Shown: positions 1-9,146, counted from the first letter of the stretch. The stretch is DNA of 37,826 nt from Candidatus Scybalomonas excrementigallinarum (GCA_018710905.1 DVIZ01000083.1:1-37826), one strand, 5' to 3'. Notes: a model not told the origin generated them from the letters alone. Numbers and translations are program-made.

Positions 1-2
1 AA

Positions 3-113
3 ATAGAATTGGCTGACTATGTCAACTGGTTTAATAATCATAGAATCCATTCTTCTCTTGGTTATTTAACACCAAAAGAATTTGAAAAACATACCCTTAA
101 AAAAGTTGTCTGA
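3..113 (+). CDS. IS3-family transposase (OrfB/integrase core), C-terminal end only
   Basis: The window opens inside a reading frame that runs from base 3 to a TGA at 111-113. Its last 36 codons include WFNNHRIHSSLGYLTPKEF, the typical end of the DDE integrase core of IS3-family transposases, in which the strand-transfer enzyme moves the element by cut-and-circularise transposition. The N-terminal part, the DDE residues and the left end lie outside the window, so activity cannot be judged. The sequence just after the stop (about 111-133, TGAAAAAGTGTTGACAATCC) resembles the short right inverted repeat seen after such genes, but it cannot be confirmed without the left end. Its closeness to the AT-rich genes that follow suggests a mobile or rearranged edge of the chromosome. 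Confidence 0.85.
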   Translation: MELADYVNWFNNHRIHSSLGYLTPKEFEKHTLKKVV

Positions 114-248
114 AAAAGTGTTGACAATCCATAGAAATAGATTAACACAACTCCATAGAAAAGCAATTGTACCTACATCCATAACTACTTACCCCCCTAA
201 TAAATCGTTCATTACTTATGATTTTCTTCTCATAACTTTCATATAAGA

Positions 249-686
249 TTAAAACATGGACTTTGCATAAAGAGTCTTTATAATTTCTGTCACATCACTA
301 GAAGATAAAATTTCTTTTAGTGCATCGATAAATTTTTTCTTATCCTCACATACATACCTTGGATTAAAGGAATCTGTATCATCTTCAATATTACTTCCTA
401 TTGTTATTGCAACTGGATAATTCTTTTCTGGATTTGAATACATAATTAAAATCGTATACACATAATTATCTAATGCAGGTACTACCAACTCAAATTTTGT
501 AGCGATAGAATATCCAATTTCTTCAACAGCGCTATTTTTTATGTTAATATTCATAACTCTACCATAAATATTTCCATCCGTTTTTTCAGTTAACAAATCC
601 CCTTGTTCTTTCAATACAGCATTGGGCATATCACTTATACTTCTCTTTAAAATATCCTTATCAAAATTCCATAAATCTAAACTCAT
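249..686 (-). CDS. Hypothetical 145-aa protein, translationally coupled to the EEP gene
   Basis: I do not recognise this family. The product is a small, soluble, mixed alpha/beta-looking protein with no signal peptide, membrane segment, cysteine pair or nucleotide-binding motif. The middle (about residues 60-85) alternates hydrophobic residues like beta strands, and the end (about 115-140) looks helical. The ATG is at 686, with a GGAG motif (693-696) that overlaps the stop codon (696-698) of the upstream endonuclease-like reading frame. The two genes are therefore coupled and probably functional partners, or were so when the upstream gene was intact. The gene is strikingly AT-rich compared with the rest of the window and lies between an IS3 tail and a damaged gene, which suggests recent horizontal acquisition. 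An accessory or immunity-type partner is possible, but nothing in the sequence shows it. Confidence 0.7.
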   Translation of the reverse strand: MSLDLWNFDKDILKRSISDMPNAVLKEQGDLLTEKTDGNIYGRVMNINIKNSAVEEIGYSIATKFELVVPALDNYVYTILIMYSNPEKNYPVAITIGSNIEDDTDSFNPRYVCEDKKKFIDALKEILSSSDVTEIIKTLYAKSMF

Positions 687-695
687 ATTTTTCTC

Positions 696-1360
696 CTATC
701 TTATTTCAAACTTAATTGGCAAATGATCTGAATAAACTTTTTTATCTATTTTCCCATTAACTTCCACATTGGATTATAATAAAATTTTAAAGATTCTCCA
801 TTGTATTTTCGGACACCATCTTTTGCTTTATAAAGATCAAACACTGCATTAAATCCATGCATACCAACAATTCCTTCTGAAAATGGATGTAGATTAAAAT
901 CTCCAACTACAATTGCCTCATAACAAGGTAATATTTTCTCTCTTTGTTCTTCATTACACCGCTCTTCAAATTGCCTTAATTGAGAGCTTAATCCCTGCAC
1001 TCTTGCATTTCTTGCTCTTTCATCTTTATGCAATGCACTATCTAAATGAACCACAAATAATAAATAATATTGATTATTCTCTATTATTTTATATATAGAA
1101 TAATGGCTTTCCTCTTGTGCCACTATCACCTTAATTTTTCTTTCTGCTATAACTAAAATATCTTCTCTCTTTGGTAATATCTTCTTTACCTCAAAATTTT
1201 TACCATTTTTTCTCAAAGTACTTAATAAATATTGAGTATCTAATTTTTCCGCTTCAGCAAATATCAATAAATCTAATTGATTATATTCTACTATATCTAA
1301 CACTTCTGTTACTAAATTTTTATTATTTAAATTCCAAAATATACATCGTATTGTAACCAC
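696..1360 (-). pseudogene. Endonuclease/exonuclease/phosphatase (EEP) family protein, frameshifted and internally shortened
   Basis: EEP proteins are Mg-dependent phosphodiesterases. The main frame (746-1360, 204 aa) keeps the early FWN asparagine (about N10), a glutamate in LLIFAEAE (about E36) and the GDFN motif (about D154/N156). It then stops at a TAG at 746-748. In another frame just downstream, codons ending at a TAG (696-698) read YSDHLPIKFEIR, the family's C-terminal Asp-His catalytic motif. One extra A in the run around 749-752 would join the two frames. The joined protein would still lack the stretch that family members usually have between FYNPMW and SDHLP, so a deletion that broke the frame is the simplest explanation. 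The GTG start at 1360 is uncertain, because the AGAGGTGG ribosome-binding-like sequence overlaps it. Upstream partner of the 145-aa gene. Confidence 0.75.
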
Positions 1361-1546
1361 CTCTAATATTTCATTTTCTGATCTATTTATATAATCTATT
1401 ATAACTTTCTAAAATTTAATTGCAATATATAAACCAATAAACTTATTTTAAACTTCCCCTTACTAAGATACGAATTGTTCAAACATAGTACTCTTTTATT
1501 TTATAGAAAACTTTCTTTACTATAAACTTCTTATTAGCATAAAAAT

Positions 1547-1593
1547 ATGACCTTTATAACTAGAAACTCCTTCCTATTGTTATAAAGGTCATA
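1547..1593 (-). terminator. Intrinsic terminator after the ABC exporter operon
   Basis: The 14-base arms ATGACCTTTATAAC (1547-1560) and GTTATAAAGGTCAT (1580-1593) are perfect complements with a 19-base loop. Read on the minus strand the stem is followed by ATTTTTATG, a modest U-tract, right after the exporter stop at 1619. The sequence between about 1361 and 1546 shows nothing else I can name. Confidence 0.7.
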
Positions 1594-1618
1594 AATATCA
1601 TTATAATTTTTTTAAACT

Positions 1619-3406
1619 CTAAGATTTCACTACATTTGCAAACTGAGAATGATACAGTTTTTCATAAAAACCTTTTTTCTCTAATAACTGTTCATGATTT
1701 CCTTGCTCAATAATATTTCCATCTTGAACGACTAAAATTAAATCTGCATTTTTAATGGTCGATAGTCTATGAGCAATAACGAAAGAAGTTCTTCCCTTCA
1801 TTACTTTTTGCATGGCATCTTGAAGCATTTTCTCCAATCTCGTATCCACAGAAGAAGTTGCTTCATCAAGAATTAAGATCTGCGGATCTTTTAAAATAGC
1901 ACGAGCAATTGTTAAAAGCTGTTTTTCTCCTTGCGAAATATTATTTGCCTCTTCATTGATAATGGAATCATATCCATGACTTAATGTACGAATAAAATGG
2001 TGCACATTTGCCATCTTTGCCGCATCGATAACTTCATCTTTTCTCGCTTCTAATCGTCCATAGCGAATATTATCATAAATGCTTCCATGGAAAAGCCAAG
2101 TATCTTGAAGCACTAAAGAGAATAAAGAATGAAGCTTGCTTCGATCCATATCCCGAATATCCACACCATCAATTTTAATAGATCCGCCTTTTACATCATA
2201 AAAACGAAGTAATAAGTTCATTAATGTCGTCTTACCAGCTCCCGTTGGACCAACAATGGCTACCATCTGTCCACTCTTTACATCAAAATTAACATCTTTC
2301 ATTAAAAGCTCATCGCTATATCCAAACTGAACGTGTTCAAAGGAAACATTTCCTTTTATCTCTTTTTCATTGACTTCTACGGTTCCCTTTTGTACTTCCT
2401 CTTCCTCATTTAAAAGAGAAAAGATTCTTCCCATCGCTGCAAAAGCAGATTGAATCTGTGCGGATAACTGAGATACTTGAGAAAGCGGATCATTGATCTG
2501 CCAAATATAACGGATAAATGCCTGTAAATTACCAACAGAAATCGTTCCTTGGATAACAAAAATACAACCAAGAACTGCCACAGAACCAATTGTCAAGTAT
2601 GTAACCAATGAAATGCAAGGAGAAATAAGAGCCGAAACAAACTGTGCCTTAAAAGCAGAGTTGGCCATTCTCACATTGACTTCCTCAAATTGTTTTTTGG
2701 CATCTTCTTGTTTATTATATAATAATATTTCATTAAATCCACCATATAGCTCAGTAATCGTTCCATTTAATTCTCCTACTGTTTTTTGCTGAATCTGGAA
2801 TAATCTTTGAGAACGTCCTACAAATATTTTTGTAATAAATGCAGTCAATGGAATAATAATAAGAGCAACACAAGCCATTTTCCAGTTAATGCGGAACATC
2901 ATCCCAAGCGCTAATATAAAGGTAAGGCACCCAGTTACCGCTTTTGTAAATGTCTGTTGCAATGCATTGCTTAACGTATCTACATCATTTGTTACCGTAC
3001 TCAATACATCACCAAAAGCACGATTATCAAAATAACGCACTGGCAATCTTTGAATTTTTTGTTGCAATGCATTTCTTAAATCATGCATCGTACTTTGAAT
3101 GGCATTCGTCAATAGAAACGAAGAGGTTAAAAGAAGCGCTGCTCTTGTTGTATAACAAATAGCTAAAATTCCAATAATTCGAATTACAATATCAAAATGA
3201 ATATGGGCACCTGCAACTCCTTTTGCAATTTCACTAGCATCCTTCATTAATTGTGTTGTAATAGAACCTTCGATGCTTGGGTTCATAGCATAAATTCCAG
3301 TGGAAAGCACTAATGCGATAATTGCAATTAACAACTTTTTAGAATAAGGAGAAGCATAGTGCAGAAACTGTTTGATACACTTTGACCAGTTAATTTTATC
3401 ATTCAT
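1619..3406 (-). CDS. ABC exporter half-transporter with the consensus Walker B site (second gene of heterodimer)
   Basis: A type-IV (ABCB-like) half-exporter: an N-terminal membrane domain of six segments (about residues 20-330), then an ATPase domain. Visible motifs are Walker A GPTGAGKTT (386-394), Walker B ILILDEATS with catalytic E515, and the H-loop histidine (H546). The signature is altered to ISQGEKQ (490-496). The partner encoded just upstream has the opposite pattern, so the pair should form one working ATP site and one degenerate site, as in BmrCD, LmrCD and TM287/288. The start was placed at ATG 3406 rather than further upstream. That ATG overlaps the partner's stop by 8 bases and follows GAGGAGG, whereas the longer frame would run into the upstream gene. 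Substrate is unknown; such pairs export drugs, lipids or peptides. A terminator follows. Confidence 0.9.
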   Translation of the reverse strand: MNDKINWSKCIKQFLHYASPYSKKLLIAIIALVLSTGIYAMNPSIEGSITTQLMKDASEIAKGVAGAHIHFDIVIRIIGILAICYTTRAALLLTSSFLLTNAIQSTMHDLRNALQQKIQRLPVRYFDNRAFGDVLSTVTNDVDTLSNALQQTFTKAVTGCLTFILALGMMFRINWKMACVALIIIPLTAFITKIFVGRSQRLFQIQQKTVGELNGTITELYGGFNEILLYNKQEDAKKQFEEVNVRMANSAFKAQFVSALISPCISLVTYLTIGSVAVLGCIFVIQGTISVGNLQAFIRYIWQINDPLSQVSQLSAQIQSAFAAMGRIFSLLNEEEEVQKGTVEVNEKEIKGNVSFEHVQFGYSDELLMKDVNFDVKSGQMVAIVGPTGAGKTTLMNLLLRFYDVKGGSIKIDGVDIRDMDRSKLHSLFSLVLQDTWLFHGSIYDNIRYGRLEARKDEVIDAAKMANVHHFIRTLSHGYDSIINEEANNISQGEKQLLTIARAILKDPQILILDEATSSVDTRLEKMLQDAMQKVMKGRTSFVIAHRLSTIKNADLILVVQDGNIIEQGNHEQLLEKKGFYEKLYHSQFANVVKS

Positions 3407-5129
3407 ACTGCATTTCCTCCTCACTAAGCTGTGATGCAGCGATTTCATAATAGATTTCACAGTTTTTCAATAATTCTTTATGAGTACCTGCACCAACAAT
3501 TTTTCCTTCATTTAATACAATAATCTTATCCGCATCCATAATGGTAGAAACACGCTGTGCTACAATTAATACGATTTCATTTGTCACTTCTTTTTTTAAT
3601 TCTGCGCGGAGTTTCGCATCGGTCTTAAAGTCCAAAGCAGAAAAAGAATCATCATAAATATAAATTTCTGGCTTTCGAACGACAGCTCTTGCAATAGAGA
3701 GACGCTGTCTTTGTCCACCTGATACATTGGTAGCACCTTCTACAATTCTTTCTTTAAATTGCAATGGCTTTTCCATAATAAAATCATATGCTTGTGCTAC
3801 TTTTGCTGCATGAATGACTTCTTCAATCGTAGCATCTGGTTTTCCAAAACGAATATTCTCTTCGATCGTTCCACTAAATAAATTTGCCTTTTGTGCTACA
3901 AAGCCGATCTTATTCCGTAGTTCATTAAAATTCATATCTCGAACATCGACGCCGTTTACTAAAACCCGTCCACTGCTCACATCATAAAATCTTGGAATCA
4001 ACTGAATCAATGTACTTTTACCAGAACCTGTACTTCCAATAAAAGCGACAGTTTCCCCTTCTTTTGCTTCAAAAGAAATATCTTTTAATACTGCCTCTTC
4101 TCCATCTGGATAAGCGAAATCCACATGTTCAAAAACAATGGAACGTTTTTTCTCTTCTTCTTTTTTACTTTCTCCATGATGAATACTGCTCTCCATCTCT
4201 AAAACTTTCATAATACGTTTTGCAGAGACATTGGCTCTTGGATACATCATAAATACCATGCAGAATAAAAGAACGGAAAACATCGCATGGAACAAATATT
4301 CCATAAATGCTACAAGTTTTCCAATTGGAAGCGCTCCTGCATCGATTAAATGACTGGCTGTAAAATAAATCAGTAATGCCGATAAATTCATTAATAAGAA
4401 AAAGACTGGCTCTGTAGATGACATTAATTTAAAAAGTCTCTTTGACTGATTCATGAAATTTACGTTTTCCTCATCAAATCGTTTCGTTTCATATTCATTA
4501 TTATTGAAAGAACGAATCACTCGAATCCCTGTTAAATTCTCACGAAAAATTCGGTTAATGGAATCTAAAGAACCTTGCTGTCTTTCACTAATTGGAGAAG
4601 AAATTTTTCCTACCACTACAACTCCGATAATAATAATTGGAATCGTTGAAATAATAATCAATGAAAGTTTTAACGATGTCGTAATCGTCAAAGTAAAACT
4701 AACCGCAATCATAACCGGTGTCAATAACGCTGTTTTCAAAATAATATTTAAAAACATCATAATCTGAAAGGCGTCATTATTTGTTCTCGTAATCAGCGAT
4801 GCAACTCCTAGTTCATTCATCTCACTATGAGAAAAGGATTGTACCTTATTAAATACATCCTGTCTAATATCACGTGTTACGGATGTAGAAATTTTTGCCG
4901 AACAATATCCTAGTAAAATTGTTCCACACACCCCAATAATTGAGATAATCGCAATTCGGATTCCCATTTGAAATAAATAGGCTTCGTCTTGATTCTGTAC
5001 CCCGTTATCAATCATGTCTGATACAAAGGTCGGAATCCCAAGTTCTACTAAAGCAAATCCAAAGACCGATATCACATTCAAACAAACAAGCCATTTGTAT
5101 CGCTTTAGATAGTGTAAAATTAATTTCAC
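3399..5129 (-). CDS. ABC exporter half-transporter with a degenerate ATP site (first gene of heterodimer)
   Basis: The first gene of the exporter pair, 576 aa, starts at a GTG (5129) behind AAGGAGGG. Six membrane segments lie in about residues 15-300. The ATPase domain has Walker A GSTGSGKST (365-373) and a normal signature VSGGQRQ (469-475). Its Walker B ends in DD, with D494 where the catalytic glutamate is expected, and the H-loop reads AQR, with glutamine 525 in place of histidine. These substitutions define the degenerate half of heterodimeric exporters; ATP is hydrolysed mainly at the composite site made of the partner's Walker motifs and this protein's signature. No MarR- or TetR-type regulator is adjacent. 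A promoter and a long palindrome occupy the leader (5218-5305). Function as a multidrug or lipid exporter is inferred from the family. Confidence 0.9.
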   Translation of the reverse strand: MKLILHYLKRYKWLVCLNVISVFGFALVELGIPTFVSDMIDNGVQNQDEAYLFQMGIRIAIISIIGVCGTILLGYCSAKISTSVTRDIRQDVFNKVQSFSHSEMNELGVASLITRTNNDAFQIMMFLNIILKTALLTPVMIAVSFTLTITTSLKLSLIIISTIPIIIIGVVVVGKISSPISERQQGSLDSINRIFRENLTGIRVIRSFNNNEYETKRFDEENVNFMNQSKRLFKLMSSTEPVFFLLMNLSALLIYFTASHLIDAGALPIGKLVAFMEYLFHAMFSVLLFCMVFMMYPRANVSAKRIMKVLEMESSIHHGESKKEEEKKRSIVFEHVDFAYPDGEEAVLKDISFEAKEGETVAFIGSTGSGKSTLIQLIPRFYDVSSGRVLVNGVDVRDMNFNELRNKIGFVAQKANLFSGTIEENIRFGKPDATIEEVIHAAKVAQAYDFIMEKPLQFKERIVEGATNVSGGQRQRLSIARAVVRKPEIYIYDDSFSALDFKTDAKLRAELKKEVTNEIVLIVAQRVSTIMDADKIIVLNEGKIVGAGTHKELLKNCEIYYEIAASQLSEEEMQYE

Positions 5130-5217
5130 AATTTTTCCCTCCTTATAAAATAGCTAAAGTAACGATGAAAAGAACCCTTTATGAACTTTTCCTATTCCTA
5201 TAATTAAGCGAAAGAAA

Positions 5218-5266
5218 GGACAAGATATATGTCACTCTAATGTTATCCATGACATAGCACTTGTCC
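5218..5266 (-). promoter_or_regulatory. Long palindrome in the exporter leader: proS terminator, attenuator or operator
   Basis: GGACAAG (5218-5224) and CTTGTCC (5260-5266) are perfect complements. Inside them ATGTCA (5229-5234) pairs with TGACAT (5249-5254), with unpaired 4-base spacers of equal length and a 14-base loop. On the minus strand the structure is followed by TTTCTTTCG, a weak U-tract. It could end proS transcripts. Because a good promoter lies immediately upstream on the same strand, it would also form at the 5' end of the exporter mRNA, where it could act as an attenuator or as a regulator-binding site. Confidence 0.55.
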
Positions 5267-5276
5267 ATTCTATACT

Positions 5277-5305
5277 ATTCTAACATATTATAAATCTTTG
5301 TCCAA
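5277..5305 (-). promoter_or_regulatory. Predicted sigma-A promoter of the ABC exporter operon
   Basis: On the minus strand TTGGAC (5300-5305) and TAGAAT (5277-5282) are separated by 17 bases. The predicted transcription start, around 5270, is a few bases before the palindrome and about 140 bases before the GTG start of the first exporter gene. It lies directly after the proS stop codon. Confidence 0.5.
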
Positions 5306-5318
5306 TACTTTTTCTCTC

Positions 5319-6755
5319 TTAATATGCTTTTCCGAAGTACACCATAGCTTTTGCAGGTTTTCCACAGTGAACACAAGTTTCTCCAAGATTTTCTTGCTCA
5401 AATGGCATACAACGAGTGGTAGCTGTTGTTTCTTCTTTAATCGCTTCTTCACATTCTTTGCAACCACACCACATTGCCTTTACGAAACCTCTTTGTTCTG
5501 CAATCGCTTCTTTAAACTCATCCCAGTTTTTCGCTGTTACTGTATGAGCATCTCTATGTGCCTTTGCACGTTCAAACATATCATGTTGGATCTGTTCTAA
5601 TACTTCTCCAACCTTTTCATTTAATTCATCAAGAGATACTTGAATTTTCTCTCTTGTATCACGGCGTACAATAACTGCCTGATTTGCTTCAATATCTTTT
5701 GGTCCAATTTCAATACGAATTGGAATTCCACGCATTTCTTGTTCGCTAAATTTCCAACCTGGGCTCTTATCAGAATCGTCCACTTTTACACGGTAGTTAG
5801 AAGATAAAATTCCTCTTAATTCTTCTGCTTTTTCAAGAACACCTTCTTTTTTCTGCATAATAGGAATAATCATAACCTGAGTTGGAGCAATTCTTGGTGG
5901 AAGAACAAGACCTGAATTATCTCCATGTACCATAATAATGGCACCGATTAAACGAGTTGTCATTCCCCAAGATGTCTGATATACATGTTTTAATTTGTTA
6001 TCTTTATCTGTGAATTGAATTCCAAATGCTTTTGCAAATCCATCGCCAAAGTTATGACTTGTACCAGACTGTAATGCTTTTCCATCATGCATTAACGCTT
6101 CAATTGTATAAGTTGCTTCTGCACCTGCAAATTTTTCCTTTTCTGTTTTTTGTCCTTTTACAACTGGCATAGCAAGCACTTCTTCACAGAAATCTGCATA
6201 GATGTTTAACATCTGAATCGTTCTTTCTTTTGCTTCTTCTGCTGTTGCATGAGCGGTATGACCTTCTTGCCATAAAAATTCACGAGAACGAAGGAATGGT
6301 CTTGTTTCCTTTTCCCAACGAACAACAGAACACCATTGATTATAAACTTTTGGAAGATCACGATAAGACTGAATGTCTCTTGCATAAAAATCACAGAACA
6401 ATGTTTCAGAAGTTGGTCTTACACACATTCTTTCCTGTAATTCATTTAAACCACCATGTGTCACCCAAGCAACTTCTGGCGCAAATCCTTCTACGTGATC
6501 TTTTTCTCTTTGTAAAAGACTTTCTGGAATAAACATTGGCATATAAACATTTTCTACCCCTGTTTCTTTAAAGCGTCGATCCAATTCTTTTTGAATGTTT
6601 TCCCAGATGGCATAACCCGCTGGTTTAATTACCATACAACCTTTTACACTAGAGTAATCCACTAATTCCGCTTTTTTTACAACATCTGTATACCACTGTG
6701 CGAAATCTTCTTCCATAGAAGTAATTGCTTCTACTAACTTCTTTTCTTTTGCCAT
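5319..6755 (-). CDS. proS: Prolyl-tRNA synthetase, archaeal/eukaryotic-like type
   Basis: ProS charges tRNA-Pro with proline in the cytoplasm. This 478-aa form is the short archaeal/eukaryotic-like class found in many Clostridia. It lacks the large editing insertion of the bacterial type (about 570 aa) and has an extra C-terminal zinc-binding domain. Class II motifs are visible: a motif-2-like [21 protein letters not shown] stretch around residues 145-165 and a [14 protein letters not shown] region near 230. The C-terminal region (about 425-478) carries WCGCKECEE, an RCMPF cysteine and CVHCGKP, which fit the zinc site, and the protein ends in Tyr as is usual for this class. The ATG at 6755 has AAGGAG upstream. 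Expression is governed by the T-box leader at 6825-7126, whose likely specifier codon is a proline codon. Confidence 0.97.
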   Translation of the reverse strand: MAKEKKLVEAITSMEEDFAQWYTDVVKKAELVDYSSVKGCMVIKPAGYAIWENIQKELDRRFKETGVENVYMPMFIPESLLQREKDHVEGFAPEVAWVTHGGLNELQERMCVRPTSETLFCDFYARDIQSYRDLPKVYNQWCSVVRWEKETRPFLRSREFLWQEGHTAHATAEEAKERTIQMLNIYADFCEEVLAMPVVKGQKTEKEKFAGAEATYTIEALMHDGKALQSGTSHNFGDGFAKAFGIQFTDKDNKLKHVYQTSWGMTTRLIGAIIMVHGDNSGLVLPPRIAPTQVMIIPIMQKKEGVLEKAEELRGILSSNYRVKVDDSDKSPGWKFSEQEMRGIPIRIEIGPKDIEANQAVIVRRDTREKIQVSLDELNEKVGEVLEQIQHDMFERAKAHRDAHTVTAKNWDEFKEAIAEQRGFVKAMWCGCKECEEAIKEETTATTRCMPFEQENLGETCVHCGKPAKAMVYFGKAY

Positions 6756-6824
6756 CGTCTAATCTCCTTCTTTTCTTATAAATATTTTTTATAAAATCGT
6801 TGAGTGGGAAGTTTTAAATGGCAT

Positions 6825-7126
6825 AAAAAACGCCGATACTTCTTCCCCTCAACATAAAAGGGACCGAAATATCGGCGGTACCACCCTGCTTAACAGCTCT
6901 CTATCTTAGACTATTGATTCTCTTAATAAGATATTCAAAGAAATGAGCTATTCTCTCATTCTTCCTTTAACGCAGGAATTACGTTCTGTTTTCACAGACA
7001 GCTCAAAGGCAGGTTCTTTGTTCGCTTTCATAAAAATCTCTCAGCCATTTTGCCTAAGCAAACGGATTTTCTCTCTGTATATGCAGGAAGAACAAATACT
7101 ATCCCTTATCAACGCCATTTTTCAAT
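6825..7126 (-). ncRNA. T-box riboswitch (tRNA-Pro sensing) upstream of proS
   Basis: On the minus strand the leader contains the T-box core AGGGTGGTACCGCCG (about 6874-6888), the element that pairs with the uncharged tRNA acceptor end. It then forms a terminator in which TATCGGCG (6870-6877) pairs with CGCCGATA (6831-6838), followed by six U. The 5' part has the usual stem I opening GATAAGGGATAGTA (about 7095-7110) and an AGAGAG motif near 7066. In the 3' side of stem I the sequence AAGAACCTGCC places a CCT proline codon at 7011-7013, the probable specifier. Uncharged tRNA-Pro would stabilise the antiterminator and switch proS on. Confidence 0.93.
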
Positions 7127-7132
7127 ACAATT

Positions 7133-7161
7133 ATTGTATGAAAAAAATATCATTCTGTCAA
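7133..7161 (-). promoter_or_regulatory. Predicted sigma-A promoter of proS / T-box leader
   Basis: On the minus strand a perfect -35 TTGACA (7156-7161) and -10 TACAAT (7133-7138) are 17 bases apart. The start would be near 7126, which gives a leader of about 370 bases containing the whole T-box. Confidence 0.8.
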
Positions 7162-7189
7162 TGAGGAATTTCTAAAATCCATCGATTCT

Positions 7190-8776
7190 TTATTTGATTG
7201 TCACAGAAACTTTTGCCTGCCGTTTTCCAAGTTTTGCAATAACCGTTACTTTTCCTTTCTTTAACGCTTTTAACATTCCCGTTTTCGAATTAATGGTTGC
7301 CACTTTTTTATTGCTAACAGAATAGGTAATCTTTCCTTTTAACCCCTCTTGTTTTGCTCCAAATTGATAGGTACTTCCTACTTTTAACGTCTTTTTATAT
7401 TTGCTCATAACAAGAGAAGGTTTTTTTATTTGAATCACTTTCTTTATCGTTCTTGTCTGATCCTTGATTTGATAGTTCGCTATTATAGTAGCTTTTCCTA
7501 CTTTCTTTGGTTTCAGTTTTCTTCCATTAATCTGTAGCACTTTTTCATTAGAACTTTTTAACGTTAACTTACCATTAAATTTGCCTGAAGTATAAGAGCT
7601 TACTGTACCAGTTCCATCTACCTCTCCACCTAAAAATAAAGTGGATGGAGCTTGCAACATCCATTTCTTTAATGCTTCTTCTATCGCATTTTCATCAAGA
7701 GAAAACAAGGTAACATCATAAGAAATTGGCTGTTCTAATCCTGTAATTTCCACATGAAACCTATCATCTCCATAAAAAGTAGAAAGTCCCGCAGGTTGGA
7801 AAATAATGCAACCACTTTGCCCATATCCATCGTTGTTTACAAATAGTCTTCCATCCGAATGTTTTGTTGAAAACTTCCATTGTTTTTGATCTCGTTCTCT
7901 TGTCAATGTCACTTGTATTTTCTCTGCATCTACGCTACTTCCGTAAGAATAACTCCATGGATATACGGATACATAATTATCCCCCTCGTCACTATTCATC
8001 GGTGGTAAATATGGTAATCCTGCTGATTCTTCCACTTGTGTTAAATCATTCAAATATTCAATTGGCATTGTCTGTGCTGGCCAAGCAACTCCTGTTTGAT
8101 TTCCACTACCACTTCCATCAAAGGCATACATACCGCTGTAGCCATTTACATATCCAAAACCAGTCTTTCCAAGCGATGGATTTAAAATCCAACGTCTATG
8201 GCCCACTCGATCCACATTGCTATCATCTTCATCACTAAGCCATCCAAACACGGCATCTGAAATGGTTTCATATCCTAGTGCTAAATTGCTGCTTCTACAT
8301 CCCTGTGCACCTAATTGATACATGGACTCATCCATTCCAGTTGGCTTTGTTGGATAATGTGTCATCTCATCATTAATTGCATTCACATAAGCTCCTGCTT
8401 GAACCATTTGATTGTAACTTTCATCCAGTGTTACATTAGCATCAAGGCCTGCAATATAACGTGCCAAATTTAGTGCATTTAGCCCTGCCTTCTTATGCTC
8501 TTCTGAGATTTCTCCTGACTGTGTATAAGGCTTTTTCATAGACGCCTTCTTTTCCATCAGTTTATTAGACTTCATCACATAAGGATGTTCTTTGGCGAAC
8601 TGTCGAATTTCTTCTTCAGTTCGATACATCACATGAACTCCTGTACTACTCTGTTCACTTTCCTCCTCTATCTCTGTTTTTTTCACTTGTCCAGCAAATG
8701 CCGTTATAGAAGAGGTAACAGAGAAACTACCGAGAATCATACTGCCTACCAATAAATAGGAAACTATTTTTTTCAT
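7190..8776 (-). CDS. Secreted CAP-domain protein with bacterial Ig-like repeats
   Basis: A 528-aa exported protein of unknown substrate. Residues 1-29 form a signal peptide with a hydrophobic core and an AFA cleavage site. A low-complexity acidic linker (about 35-45) and a CAP/SCP-type domain (about 90-240) follow. The domain contains LNLARYIAGL, THYPTKP and GHRRWILNP, which fit the family's helix and histidine-containing signature. The region from about 375 to the end has two bacterial Ig-like (Big_2-type) units, the second being KVATINSKTGMLKALKKGKVTVIAK. These usually bind or extend from the cell wall. CAP proteins in Firmicutes are surface or secreted proteins with varied, mostly undetermined functions. 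No sortase motif or transmembrane tail is seen, so release or non-covalent wall attachment is likely. It is a single gene, divergent from asnS. Confidence 0.85.
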   Translation of the reverse strand: MKKIVSYLLVGSMILGSFSVTSSITAFAGQVKKTEIEEESEQSSTGVHVMYRTEEEIRQFAKEHPYVMKSNKLMEKKASMKKPYTQSGEISEEHKKAGLNALNLARYIAGLDANVTLDESYNQMVQAGAYVNAINDEMTHYPTKPTGMDESMYQLGAQGCRSSNLALGYETISDAVFGWLSDEDDSNVDRVGHRRWILNPSLGKTGFGYVNGYSGMYAFDGSGSGNQTGVAWPAQTMPIEYLNDLTQVEESAGLPYLPPMNSDEGDNYVSVYPWSYSYGSSVDAEKIQVTLTRERDQKQWKFSTKHSDGRLFVNNDGYGQSGCIIFQPAGLSTFYGDDRFHVEITGLEQPISYDVTLFSLDENAIEEALKKWMLQAPSTLFLGGEVDGTGTVSSYTSGKFNGKLTLKSSNEKVLQINGRKLKPKKVGKATIIANYQIKDQTRTIKKVIQIKKPSLVMSKYKKTLKVGSTYQFGAKQEGLKGKITYSVSNKKVATINSKTGMLKALKKGKVTVIAKLGKRQAKVSVTIK

Positions 8777-9146
8777 ATGCTTTACTCCTTTCTTCTTTTT
8801 TTCTTGCTTATGTTCCGTTTCTTCTTATCTGTTTTTATTATATCACACTTCTTTTTTACCGTCATTTTAATTCTCGGCATATTACTCTCTTAACCTTCCT
8901 TTGGCTATACACCATTTTCTCATTTTCCACAATATTTTGCTTGTTTTATGGAGAGGATAAAGTTACACCATACGATACAGACATTTTACTTTCTGACTTC
9001 CTATAATATGTTCTCGTATTTTCTTATACTTCTTCAAAGAAAGCCCTTGTATTTTCTTTGCTTTTCTACTATGATACTTAATAAGCATATTTTTAGCATT
9101 ATATGACTGAAAAAATAAAAGCGCAGCTTGCGCAATTGGAGGTACT
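8777..9146. other. Divergent intergenic region between the CAP-protein gene and asnS
   Basis: 370 bases without a gene. It holds the asnS promoter (9047-9075) and a small perfect stem GCGCA-GCT-TGCGC (9121-9133) just before the asnS ribosome binding site. I found no T-box element here, although many synthetase genes of this group have one. The rest is AT-rich sequence in which I see no further structure. Confidence 0.6.
9047..9075 (+). promoter_or_regulatory. Predicted sigma-A promoter of asnS
   Basis: TTGTAT (9047-9052) and TATGAT (9070-9075) are 17 bases apart, with a predicted start near 9082. The short leader then contains a GCGCA/TGCGC stem at 9121-9133, directly before the GGAGG (about 9139-9143) of asnS. 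The stem could modulate access to the ribosome site. Confidence 0.6.

Noticed and set aside
9121-9146. T-box or riboswitch before asnS
   Set aside because: No GGTGGNACCGCG core or terminator is present; only a 5-bp stem is seen.
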